Origin: Candidatus Cellulosilyticum pullistercoris
Lineage (GTDB): Bacteria; Bacillota; Clostridia; Lachnospirales; Cellulosilyticaceae
Length of the DNA stretch: 13,762 nucleotides
NCBI GenBank assembly: GCA_018883705.1
Contig: JAHLFQ010000086.1
Coordinates: 1 to 13,762 of the forward strand
Direction: 5' to 3'
The position numbers were made by a program, and so were the translations under genes. A model generated the notes under the pieces. It was not told the DNA's origin and searched no databases. It saw nothing but the letters and a program-made list of their open reading frames with translations. This document shows, piece after piece, positions 1-6,031 of the stretch. Numbering within the stretch: the stretch's first letter is position 1; the number at the start of each line of letters is the position of its first letter.

Positions 1-119
1 CAGTAGGAGCTAATAAAAAAGCAATTCAAGAGTATATAAAAAATCAGCTGCATGAAGATATGATGACAGATCAAATAAGTTTGAAAGAATACACGGACCC
101 TTTTAAGGGTTGCAGGTAA
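1..119 (+). CDS. tnpA: IS200-family transposase TnpA, C-terminal end (partial)
   Basis: Reading from base 3, 38 codons run to TAA at 117-119; the gene begins outside the window. The fragment contains EYIKNQ, which fits the helix of IS200/IS605 Y1 (HUH-type) transposases carrying the catalytic tyrosine followed four residues later by a glutamine (Y-x3-Q). The C-terminal part (ISLKEYTDPFKG) also resembles the tails of clostridial TnpA proteins I know. These enzymes cut and rejoin single-stranded DNA at the hairpin ends of the element. The hairpin-rich tail immediately downstream supports the call. Whether the full protein is intact cannot be seen, because the HUH motif lies upstream of base 1. 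Confidence 0.8.
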   Translation, partial: VGANKKAIQEYIKNQLHEDMMTDQISLKEYTDPFKGCR

Positions 120-198
120 AGGTTTTTATGCGAATGGCGGAACTAAGAAGTGCCTTTAGGCACATGCAGGTAACAGGCCCTTATAGGGCAAAATAAAA

Positions 199-217
199 CC
201 ACCAGCTAAGCTGGTGG
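199..217 (+). repeat. Subterminal hairpin of the IS200 right end
   Basis: Perfect inverted repeat CCACCAGC / GCTGGTGG with a three-base TAA loop. In IS200/IS605 elements such a hairpin is the binding site of the Y1 transposase on single-stranded DNA. It has no following T run, so it is unlikely to be an ordinary terminator. Confidence 0.75.
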
Positions 218-230
218 ATACTTATTGAAC

Positions 231-353
231 ATGAACATAAATATTAAAGATGCTATTACGTATGAAGTTGCCGGACATATTAAAAAATATCTTGGATATC
301 TGGATGTTGATAAGAAAATATTAGCATTTATTCTATGTTTAAAAAAAGAATAG
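231..353 (+). pseudogene. 3' remnant of a gene next to the IS200 element
   Basis: A 40-codon open frame (ATG 231, TAG 351-353) starts directly after the IS200 end with no ribosome binding site. The frame is open further upstream into the IS end (residues YLLN before the Met). The reading is a normal mix of charged and hydrophobic residues (KKYLGYLDVDKKILAFIL) and is followed at once by an intrinsic terminator. The simplest reading is the C-terminal end of a gene cut off by the insertion or by a nearby rearrangement. I do not recognise the family, and a chance frame of this length is possible. Confidence 0.4.
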
Positions 354-359
354 TTTTAG

Positions 360-390
360 ATAGGACCAGTAATGATCTGGTCTTATTTTT
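360..390 (+). terminator. Intrinsic terminator
   Basis: Stem ATAGGACCAG (360-369) pairs with CTGGTCTTAT (377-386, one G-T wobble) around a 7-base loop and runs into TTATTTTTAT. It would end transcripts of the upstream remnant or of tnpA. Confidence 0.7.
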
Positions 391-396
391 ATATGA

Positions 397-405
397 TGAT
401 ATAAT
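397..405 (+). promoter_or_regulatory. Possible extended -10 promoter element
   Basis: TGATATAAT is a perfect TATAAT (400-405) with the TGn extension and lies about 90 bases before the 102-aa gene. The -35 position at 17-bp spacing (CTGGTC) falls inside the terminator stem and does not match TTGACA, so this rests on the extended -10 alone. Confidence 0.35.
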
Positions 406-492
406 GAGAATAAAACTTTAGTTGATAACAAAAGGATAAAATTTTGTTTAGATAGATACTGAAGAAAATAGATATTTTAAAGGGGAATAAAA

Positions 493-801
493 ATGAAAGA
501 TTTTATTTTGGTAGCATTACCATGGGTTATAGTAGGAATTACCTTATCCATAGTAATGTTATTAGTAACAAAAAAGTCAAAGAAAAAAGGTTCTATATCA
601 AAATCAGAAGAGATTATTGATAACAAACAAGAAAGTGAAGAAGAGACTTATATGTCATACGGCATGAGTCTTGGAATGTGTTTCGGTGTATCCGTTAGTT
701 CTGCATTTATGAATAAGTTTGGTTCTCAGGCTTTAACTTATGGAATTTGTTTTGGAATGTTGGCAGGCTTGCTAATAGGGATGAATATAAAGAAAAAGTA
801 A
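493..801 (+). CDS. Small glycine-rich integral membrane protein, unknown function
   Basis: This 102-aa protein has three predicted hydrophobic segments. Residues 4-26 form an N-terminal helix; a lysine/glutamate-rich polar linker follows (27-52); two glycine- and methionine-rich helices (about 54-75 and 79-98) come last, with the repeated pattern YGxxxGMxxG in both. The small-residue spacing suggests helix packing or oligomerisation, but I know no function for it. The C-terminus ends in KKK, as in cytoplasmic tails. A strong ribosome binding site (AAAGGGG, ending at 485) lies 7 bases before the ATG. Similar short glycine-zipper-like proteins occur in Clostridia as hypothetical proteins. It appears monocistronic, since the next gene is convergent. 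Confidence 0.75.
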   Translation: MKDFILVALPWVIVGITLSIVMLLVTKKSKKKGSISKSEEIIDNKQESEEETYMSYGMSLGMCFGVSVSSAFMNKFGSQALTYGICFGMLAGLLIGMNIKKK

Positions 802-860
802 GAGTGTCAGTAGTATTTTAATCAAACAAATAGTTATTTAGATTAAAAATGCCGTTTGTT

Positions 861-895
861 TAAAAATAAAAAGACTAGATTATTAAACCTAGTCT
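861..895 (-). terminator. Intrinsic terminator of the 86-aa membrane protein gene
   Basis: On the minus strand a 7-bp stem AGACTAG / CTAGTCT (895-889 and 878-872) is followed by TTTTTATTTTT. It sits about 45 bases past the stop codon of the minus-strand gene. Confidence 0.75.
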
Positions 896-941
896 ATATA
901 CTAAAAATAATAATTTTTTTGTATAGCATTTATAAACTAAT

Positions 942-1202
942 CTATACGTATATTAAGAAAAAGAATATTAGAGAGCATATCATAATAAGAGTAACATCTA
1001 TAGCAACAAATAGATATGCCTTTTTTATAAGGGCAATAATGGTACTGATACAACCTAATATTAACGCGGCAATAAATAAATAGATATTAGTAAATAAACC
1101 ACGAATAAATAAAGATTCTAGTAAATAGAGTAATGTACATATCATAAAAGCACATTGCGAGAGTTTTAATAGCTTGAAAGCATTATCAAATTTATTTAAC
1201 AT
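942..1202 (-). CDS. Small three-helix membrane protein, unknown function
   Basis: An 86-aa, almost wholly hydrophobic protein with three likely membrane helices (about residues 12-30, 37-59 and 62-85) joined by very short loops containing R34 and K60-K61. The gene call is supported by its signals rather than by homology. AGGTGG ends 7 bases before the ATG, a good sigma-A promoter lies about 50 bases upstream (1250-1279), and an intrinsic terminator follows. It therefore looks like a complete single-gene transcription unit. I do not recognise the family. The frame on the opposite strand (856-1083) has no start signals and is a shadow. Confidence 0.65.
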   Translation of the reverse strand: MLNKFDNAFKLLKLSQCAFMICTLLYLLESLFIRGLFTNIYLFIAALILGCISTIIALIKKAYLFVAIDVTLIMICSLIFFFLIYV

Positions 1203-1249
1203 AAAATTACCACCTCATAGATTTTTATAGATTTAAGTGTGATACGGCT

Positions 1250-1279
1250 ATTATAAACGATGGTCTATTATTCTGTCCA
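1250..1279 (-). promoter_or_regulatory. Sigma-A promoter for the 86-aa membrane protein
   Basis: On the minus strand TGGACA (1279-1274, 5 of 6 matches to the -35 consensus), an 18-base spacer and a perfect TATAAT (1255-1250) lie about 48 bases ahead of the start codon. Confidence 0.65.
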
Positions 1280-1342
1280 GAGTAAGAGGACATAGGGATT
1301 AGAGAATACACTGGTCAGGTTATATGAAAACTCAGTAAAAGT

Positions 1343-1400
1343 AAAAAGATATCTATCGTTCAGGCAGAATAATCGATGTTTGAAAGATAGATATCTTTTT
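1343..1400 (-). terminator. Long-stem intrinsic terminator after the hydrolase gene
   Basis: A perfect 15-bp inverted repeat (1343-1357 pairing with 1386-1400) encloses a 28-base loop. On the minus strand it begins 5 bases after the hydrolase stop and is followed by a T-rich stretch (TTTTTACTTTTAC). The loop is unusually long for a terminator. Confidence 0.65.
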
Positions 1401-1404
1401 TGGC

Positions 1405-2124
1405 TTATTGCATATGTTCTAGAAGAAAATTTGCTGTGCATTCAATTTGTTGTGTATTGGATAAGGTAGCAATACCATCTCCCTTTTGTAAACCATAGGC
1501 GCCAAAGTAAGCATGAGAGCCACCTTCAATGACGTATTCGATAAAGTCATCTGGTAGATTTGTTCGATTGGCTTGATATTTTTCAGCATTTAGAACCTGA
1601 TCATTAGAACCATAAATAGAGATAACCTTTAAGTTAGTTGTATTTAAAGGGACTGTTGAATAAGAAGCAAGTAGTACAAGACCTTTATAGTCTTCAACAT
1701 GATTTTCAAGATAGCTTGCAGCCATAGAGCCACCTAGAGAATGGCCACCTATATACCAGTTTTCAATTTCAGGATAAAGGTCTAGAAGTTCATCAGCAGC
1801 ATTAATATCTAATACAGCTAGATTAAAGGGCATTTTAACTAAAATACATAGGATGCCATTTTCAGCAAGAGTGCGTAAAAGTGGTGCATAAGCAGTATAT
1901 TCTACTTTACCTCCAGGATAGAAAATAAAGCCAGTATTTGGACTTTCAGGCTCAAAAATAAGGGTATCGTCTGAAAGATGACGAATATTAGTTGATGAAT
2001 GAGAGAGTGCTTCTAAAGCCATATCATTTGCTGGATAATAGCTGCTTACATAAAGACTACATCCTATTATGAGGATAAGAAATAGGGTAAAAATACTAAT
2101 GAATAAAACTTTTTTCTTTTTCAC
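1405..2124 (-). CDS. Alpha/beta hydrolase, membrane-anchored or lipoprotein
   Basis: This 239-aa protein has an N-terminal basic stretch (MKKKK), a hydrophobic segment (6-21) and Cys22 in LIIGC. That fits a lipobox, so it is probably an exported lipoprotein; a plain membrane anchor is the alternative. The rest is a compact alpha/beta hydrolase of the dienelactone-hydrolase-like group. FYPGG (68-72) matches the oxyanion-hole region, GHSLGG (127-132) is the nucleophile elbow with Ser129, and Asp175 (YGSND) and His204 (GGSHAYFG) complete a catalytic triad. The substrate cannot be read from the sequence; an ester or peptide-like bond is expected. The start is GTG at 2122-2124 with GAGGAG about 8 bases upstream. 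It seems to be a single-gene unit closed by the terminator at 1343-1400. Confidence 0.85.
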   Translation of the reverse strand: MKKKKVLFISIFTLFLILIIGCSLYVSSYYPANDMALEALSHSSTNIRHLSDDTLIFEPESPNTGFIFYPGGKVEYTAYAPLLRTLAENGILCILVKMPFNLAVLDINAADELLDLYPEIENWYIGGHSLGGSMAASYLENHVEDYKGLVLLASYSTVPLNTTNLKVISIYGSNDQVLNAEKYQANRTNLPDDFIEYVIEGGSHAYFGAYGLQKGDGIATLSNTQQIECTANFLLEHMQ

Positions 2125-2160
2125 GGCAGATCTCCTCTATTAAATTTTTTTATATAGTAT

Positions 2161-2569
2161 ATGTTTGAACAACATAAGTATTTAGATGTATAGTTCAAAA
2201 ATTATATAATAAAATATGATTGGTGTCAAAATAAGAGTGATGTTACCTACGAGAATAAATATTTTATTAAAAACGCTGATAAGATAAGTATTCAATCTTG
2301 GAATTATGAAGATAAATTCAAGAAAAACTAAAATCCTATCATTTGAATCAAGTAGTAAGGGGAAACATGATCTTATCAATTATGAATTTAACTCCTGATT
2401 TAATAAATGATAGATTAACAACTAATAATAAAAGTAGTGCTATAGAATACTTTTCTATATTTCTTTTTCAAAATGAAAAATATTTTTTTATGTTGAACAT
2501 TATGGTAAAGAATATCAAACTCTAACTTTATATAAATTCATATATATAGGTCATGAAATATATTTCTAA
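2161..2569 (+). pseudogene. Decayed gene of unknown family, broken into several frames
   Basis: No single frame is open here, but protein-like sequence continues across frame changes. One frame gives MFEQHKYLDV, TAG (2191), then KNYIIKYDWCQNKSDVTYEN and on through SIQSWNYEDKFKK to TAA at 2329. The next frame takes over near the A5 run at 2323-2327 (TKILSFESSSKGKHDLINYE), ending in TGA at 2396. A third covers about 2391-2483 (TPDLINDRLTTNN ... EYFSIFLFQNEK). After the T7 run at 2483-2489 the second frame resumes (FFYVEHYGKEYQTLTLYKF) to TAA 2567-2569. Together these would make a soluble protein of about 135 aa rich in Lys, Asn and Tyr. The disrupted points lie at homopolymers, which suits indel decay. 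I do not recognise the family, and no ribosome binding site precedes 2161. Confidence 0.5.
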
Positions 2570-2667
2570 TACATGTAGAATGAGTAAGGTTTTTAAAGCA
2601 CATACTAACTAATGAGATTAAGAATTATGACTAAAATATATAAAATGCAAAAAAGAAGGCGGAGAAG

Positions 2668-3167
2668 ATGAAATTTAGAACATTAAAAGCTGATGAAATA
2701 GATGTAAGAGTAGGGATGGTAAGACAAAATGGGATGTCATTATTACTTTACAAAGATGCAAGATGTGATATGAATATTCTTGATGAAACAGTAGGAAGTA
2801 TGAATTGGAAGCGAGAGCATACTAGGGAAAACGCAAATTCATTGTATCTCTTTGGGATGGTGAGAAGCAGCAATGGGTAAGTAAAGAGGATACAGGTGCT
2901 GTAAGCTTTACAGAAAAGGAAAAAGGACTTGCAAGTGATTCTTTTAAGCGCGCTTGTGTTAACTGGGGCATAGGCAGAGAACTTTATACAGCGCCTTTTA
3001 TATGGATTAAAGCCGAGGAGATAGAGATAAGACAGAATGGAAGTAAGTACATCAGCAATGAGAGATTTTCGGTAGAAAAAATTGCATATGATGAAGCTAA
3101 AAATATTATAGGCTTATCGATTATAAATGGTAAAGGTAAAAGAGTCTTTGTATGGCAGAAGTCCTAA
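2668..3167 (+). pseudogene. Phage-type Rad52-like protein, frameshifted
   Basis: The first frame starts at ATG 2668 after GGCGGAG and reads FRTLKADEIDVRVG, LLYKDARCDMNILDETVG and MNWKREHTREN, but runs into a stop at 2878-2880. From 2850 another frame continues the same protein: WDGEKQQWVSKEDTGAVSF, then TEKEKGLASDSFKRACVNWG and IGRELYTAPFIWI, down to TAA at 3165-3167. Joined, about 165 aa result. The pattern matches a protein common in clostridial prophages and integrative elements; EKEKG...SDSFKRAC.NWGIGRELY recalls the DNA-binding region of Rad52-type single-strand annealing proteins (this functional link is inference). Near 2840-2850 residues seem missing as well as the frame being lost, so it is a deletion rather than a single-base slip. 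It is probably non-functional, a scar of a lost mobile element. Confidence 0.75.
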
Positions 3168-3390
3168 AAATCATGTTTAAAAGAAGAGTCGGAGTAATTA
3201 CTTAGAGAGAATGATTCTAAAAATAGGTGGTTAAATAAGAATATTTCATTTAAGAAAGTCATTTATTCATATAATATATAAAAAAATCAGTAATTTATAG
3301 TATGATATCCATCTATAAATTACTGATTATTTAAGAAGATTTACAACGTATTATAATAATTTGGTTCTATATTTCTTTAAGAGAGTGGAT
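3168..3390. other. Non-coding stretch between pseudogene and ferritin-like gene
   Basis: No coding frame with start signals. It holds only the terminator at 3280-3327. Confidence 0.6.
3280..3327 (-). terminator. Intrinsic terminator of the ferritin-like gene
   Basis: A perfect 15-bp stem (3286-3300 with 3313-3327) has a 12-base loop. On the minus strand it is followed by a run of seven T, about 60 bases past the stop codon. Confidence 0.8.
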
Positions 3391-4629
3391 CTATGAGCGC
3401 CCTACACAAACATTATCTTCATGACGATTTCTAAGAGCTTTAATAGGATTTGGAGCCACTTCGTAACGGTAGTCTATGCCATTTTCTTGGATCAGTTCGT
3501 CGATCACTATATGGCTTGGAACTTGGCATACTGGTTCATTTAAGATATCTTGCATTTTAAAGAAAACATCATCACAAGGTAACTTTTCAACATCTACATA
3601 TTTTTCTAGTTTAGAGGTTAATTCCACCGTATTTTCTTGAATTTTACGTATATATTCTTTGTTGGAATGGAGTCTTAATAGTTGTGGGAATTCTCCATCA
3701 GGAATAACTTGATTCCAGCATTTACCCTCATACTTTTCTAAGAGGTGAGCAACTCTATGAAGTTGAGCAATTTCTTGATAATAGTGGCATTCCCAAATTT
3801 TTTTAATACATTCATCTGTTTCATCACAGTAGCAAGAGTAGTATAAGTAGCATTCATTATATTTGTGCATTAATAGATTTTCTAACCATGTAAGATTTGG
3901 ATCTAAGAGACTCTCGTATTGGCTGACATGTTCTTCCTCAACTAAAGCGATTTCCTGATAAAGTTTTCTACCTAGGTCAGAGCAATATAAATTAACAACA
4001 TTCATATAGTAATTCATAGTTTGTTGTTCAGCAGCTGTAATAATGAAAGTATTTAATTTAGTAATAGGACAGGCCTTGTCAAAATCAGTATAGTATTTGA
4101 TGTTATCTGTGGGGAAACGATGATGAGCAATAGTAGGCCTACCTGGCATGATTTCTGTATAATGACCTACTAAATACTCCATCTTTTCTCCATATTCTAA
4201 GTAGGCTAAGTCTGAGTAACGATAAAGATGGTCGAAATCTTCTAATAAAGCAAAATCTAATGCCATTTTCACATAGCAATCTGGTTCTCGCTGAGCTAAT
4301 TCAGCAGTTAAATCAACTGCAAGTTGTTCATAGCCTATTGTATGTTCTAGAATACTTTCATCAGCAGGTTTTAATACACTAATTATTTTCTGTTGTTGTT
4401 GGTCTAATCTTCTTAAAATGGCTATTTCGCGCCTTAAGTCATTGTTAGTACAATTTCTAGCAAACTGATGTGAAAAGAAAATAGATTCAATCTCAGTACC
4501 ATTCATTAAAATAATACGTGTTCGGGTATAGGGATCTACGGTATACTTATTGTAGGGTTGTGGGTAGATATTTTCCCAATTGTTGAAAAAATTCTCTACA
4601 GGCATAGATTTTTCTAAAAATGGATTCAT
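3391..4629 (-). CDS. Large ferritin-like diiron-domain protein, function unknown
   Basis: A 412-aa soluble protein without signal peptide or membrane helices. Long helical stretches carry acid and histidine residues placed as in ferritin-like diiron bundles: Glu101 (YEQLAVDL), E130DFDH134, Glu201 (AAEQQTMNYYM), E231EEH234 (a classical ExxH) and a further E286IAQLH291. Usual ferritins and rubrerythrins are 150-200 aa, so there may be two four-helix bundles or one bundle with a long C-terminal extension. No rubredoxin CxxC pair is present. I know related ~400-aa proteins from anaerobic Clostridia without an assigned role; iron or manganese oxidation chemistry or oxygen and peroxide defence is inference. 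The start is fixed by AAGGAGG about 8 bases before the ATG. It is transcribed alone and ends at the terminator at 3280-3327. Confidence 0.75.
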   Translation of the reverse strand: MNPFLEKSMPVENFFNNWENIYPQPYNKYTVDPYTRTRIILMNGTEIESIFFSHQFARNCTNNDLRREIAILRRLDQQQQKIISVLKPADESILEHTIGYEQLAVDLTAELAQREPDCYVKMALDFALLEDFDHLYRYSDLAYLEYGEKMEYLVGHYTEIMPGRPTIAHHRFPTDNIKYYTDFDKACPITKLNTFIITAAEQQTMNYYMNVVNLYCSDLGRKLYQEIALVEEEHVSQYESLLDPNLTWLENLLMHKYNECYLYYSCYCDETDECIKKIWECHYYQEIAQLHRVAHLLEKYEGKCWNQVIPDGEFPQLLRLHSNKEYIRKIQENTVELTSKLEKYVDVEKLPCDDVFFKMQDILNEPVCQVPSHIVIDELIQENGIDYRYEVAPNPIKALRNRHEDNVCVGRS

Positions 4630-4731
4630 TTAAGACGCCTCCTTATATTAATTAATGTCCATTTAATATAAACTATTCAGATAAACCCTAAGTGGTGCAT
4701 GAATAAAATGAAAAATGTAGGCAACCAATGT

Positions 4732-4759
4732 TTGCTAAGATATTGCATGTTGGTATAAA
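4732..4759 (+). promoter_or_regulatory. Possible promoter for the 104-aa gene
   Basis: TTGCTA (4732-4737), a 16-base spacer and TATAAA (4754-4759) with an upstream TGn extension (TGGTATAAA). It lies 120 bases before the start codon, so a moderately long leader would result. Confidence 0.4.
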
Positions 4760-4881
4760 ATAAAGTCGTTCATTGTAAGATGAAATAAAATGATTTAAAA
4801 TGAAAGAAACTATAGTAGATAGACGGATAAAAAGGTATAGAAGATAGGGTTTATTAGGCAAATAAATAGGAGGTGCTAAAG

Positions 4882-5196
4882 ATGAATATTAAACAGCTTG
4901 ATAAATTGGCTAAAGAGAAGGCGCCCATGCCAAGTGGCCTTCCTATGTATGAGCAGTGCTATTATATTGCATCAAGAGGACTTTATGAACAATATGAAAG
5001 TAAAATGCTTACGTTAGCAGAAGCAAAAAAAGAAAAAGAAGAAGTCATTAAACAGTATGAAGCAGGTAAGTATCAATGGGAACTTTTCATGGGGATGCAT
5101 GAGATAGAAGAGAAACTTTCACAGCTAAAAAAAGATGGATTTAATAGTGTGCTAGAATTTGAAATTCTAGAATTATTAGAAAAGCTTTTAAGATAA
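4882..5196 (+). CDS. 104-aa helical cytoplasmic protein, unknown function
   Basis: I choose ATG 4882 because a perfect AGGAGG (4868-4873) lies 8 bases ahead; the open frame could begin at GTG 4873, but that codon overlaps the ribosome binding site. The product has no membrane segment or metal motif. A tyrosine-containing N-terminal part (MPSGLPMYEQCYYIASRGLY) is followed by a long charged helix with Lys/Glu heptad-like spacing (residues about 37-60) and a leucine-rich end, suggesting a coiled-coil or helical-bundle fold. Similar short proteins beginning with this motif occur in clostridial genomes as hypothetical proteins; I know no function. It is convergent with the S1-domain gene, and the two share the terminator near 5318. 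Confidence 0.75.
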   Translation: MNIKQLDKLAKEKAPMPSGLPMYEQCYYIASRGLYEQYESKMLTLAEAKKEKEEVIKQYEAGKYQWELFMGMHEIEEKLSQLKKDGFNSVLEFEILELLEKLLR

Positions 5197-5311
5197 ATTA
5201 GAAGTATAAGGATTGCTACCAAAGGATAAAATGTAAGTATCTATTTTAAAACAAGTGTGGTAGTAAATAAGATTAAAAAGAAAGAGAGATGATTAATAGA
5301 TAAAGGGCAAG

Positions 5312-5342
5312 AAAAATGGCACCTGTCTTCGGGTGCCTTTTA
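5312..5342. terminator. Bidirectional intrinsic terminator between convergent genes
   Basis: The stem GGCACC (5318-5323) / GGTGCC (5332-5337) is followed by TTTT on the plus strand and preceded by AAAAA, giving ATTTTTC on the minus strand. It sits between the 104-aa gene (+) and the S1-domain gene (-). Confidence 0.8.
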
Positions 5343-5359
5343 ATTAGATGTAGTCATGA

Positions 5360-5761
5360 TTAGCGATTTAAACGTTTGTTGATATCAGCTTGACGGTCAT
5401 TTGAAACTTTTAAGAAATCTTTCATTAAATCTTCAAAGCTAGCTGGACTTGCCTCTTTTTTTGGAGGTCTTGAATTACTAGATCTAGAATTGTTAGGTCT
5501 AGAAGTTGATTTTGGTTTTTCTTGAGTTTCTTTGATGGAAAGAGAAATTTTACCTTTTTCTGCGTCAATAGATAAAATCTTAACTTTAACAGTATCTCCT
5601 ACCTTAATGGCATCATTAATATTTTCTAAATAGCCATGTGAAATGTGAGAGATATGGACAAGTCCTTGAGTCGCGTCATCTAAAGATACAAAAGCCCCAA
5701 AAGGTTTAATACCTGTAACTGTTCCTTCAATAATTTGGCCTACTTGAAATTTTTCCGACAT
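5360..5761 (-). CDS. S1-domain RNA-binding protein (YugI / general stress protein 13 type)
   Basis: The 133-aa protein starts with one complete S1 (OB-fold) RNA-binding domain, residues 5-77. It shows the usual marks: G-x-V-T-G-I-K-P-F-G-A-F-V, GLVHIS, and the closing strand KILSIDAEKGKISLSIK. The length and single-domain layout match Bacillus subtilis YugI (GSP13) and related ribosome-associated S1 proteins. After the domain comes a low-complexity linker rich in Ser, Arg, Pro and Asn (about 82-106), then a short charged helix (FEDLMKDFLKVSNDRQ). It probably binds RNA or ribosomes in the cytoplasm; the precise role is uncertain even in relatives. AGGAG lies 8 bases ahead of the ATG, and a weak sigma-A-like promoter is about 35 bases upstream. 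Confidence 0.9.
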   Translation of the reverse strand: MSEKFQVGQIIEGTVTGIKPFGAFVSLDDATQGLVHISHISHGYLENINDAIKVGDTVKVKILSIDAEKGKISLSIKETQEKPKSTSRPNNSRSSNSRPPKKEASPASFEDLMKDFLKVSNDRQADINKRLNR

Positions 5762-5794
5762 GATAACACTCCTATTAATATATATAGCTTTTAT

Positions 5795-5824
5795 ATTATA
5801 TCATAGAATTATAAAAGGTGTATA
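5795..5824 (-). promoter_or_regulatory. Possible sigma-A promoter of the S1-domain gene
   Basis: On the minus strand TATACA (5824-5819, 4 of 6 at the -35), an 18-base spacer and a perfect TATAAT (5800-5795) lie 34 bases before the start codon. Confidence 0.45.
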
Positions 5825-5909
5825 GTTATTTAAAAAATATTTCAGCAACTAAAAAGATGAAAAATCCGTAAATAAATTATGAATCTGAAAAAAATGTTCG
5901 AAAAACCTA

Positions 5910-5938
5910 TTATCATAGCTAACTAGTTATGTTATAAT
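5910..5938 (+). promoter_or_regulatory. Sigma-A promoter of apt with extended -10
   Basis: TTATCA (5910-5915), a 17-base spacer and TGTTATAAT, i.e. a perfect TATAAT at 5933-5938 with the TGn extension. Transcription from here would give a leader of about 85 bases before apt. Confidence 0.65.
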
Positions 5939-6031
5939 GAAACGTGGCGTTAAAAATTAACTTACTAAAATATAAAATAAAGTAGTTGTTTAAATCAAGG
6001 CCTATGATAACCAAGATTTAAGGAGGCAAAA

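Larger units (their letters stand above)
1..220 (+). mobile_element. Right end of an IS200-type insertion sequence
   Basis: After the tnpA stop the sequence holds two short hairpins, GTGCC-TTTA-GGCAC (150-163) and GCCC-TTATA-GGGC (177-189), and then the end hairpin CCACCAGC-TAA-GCTGGTGG (199-217). This succession, ending in a perfect 8-bp stem, is typical of IS200-group right ends, which TnpA recognises as folded single-stranded DNA. The left end is outside the window. The exact junction is not marked by inverted repeats or a target duplication, as expected for this family, so I place it a few bases past the last hairpin (about 218-231). Confidence 0.75.

Noticed and set aside
856..1083. 75-aa plus-strand frame
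   Set aside because: No ribosome site, and it is antisense to the 86-aa gene, which has promoter, ribosome site and terminator.
2182..2379. 65-aa hydrophobic frame on the minus strand
   Set aside because: It starts with TTG, its nearest ribosome-like site is about 12 bases away, and it is antisense to the decayed plus-strand gene. The hydrophobicity comes from AT-rich antisense codons.
2343..2525. 60-aa plus-strand frame as an independent gene
   Set aside because: Its middle part fits better as one segment of the frame-broken gene at 2161-2569; its end after the T7 run loses protein-like character while another frame continues it.
5213..5269. Inverted repeat TGCTACC / GGTAGTA after the 104-aa gene
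   Set aside because: Imperfect, widely spaced and without a T tract; the clear terminator is at 5312-5342.
5939..6031. Riboswitch in the apt leader
   Set aside because: The leader is about 90 bases, AT-rich, with only one weak stem; I see no conserved purine or other aptamer core.
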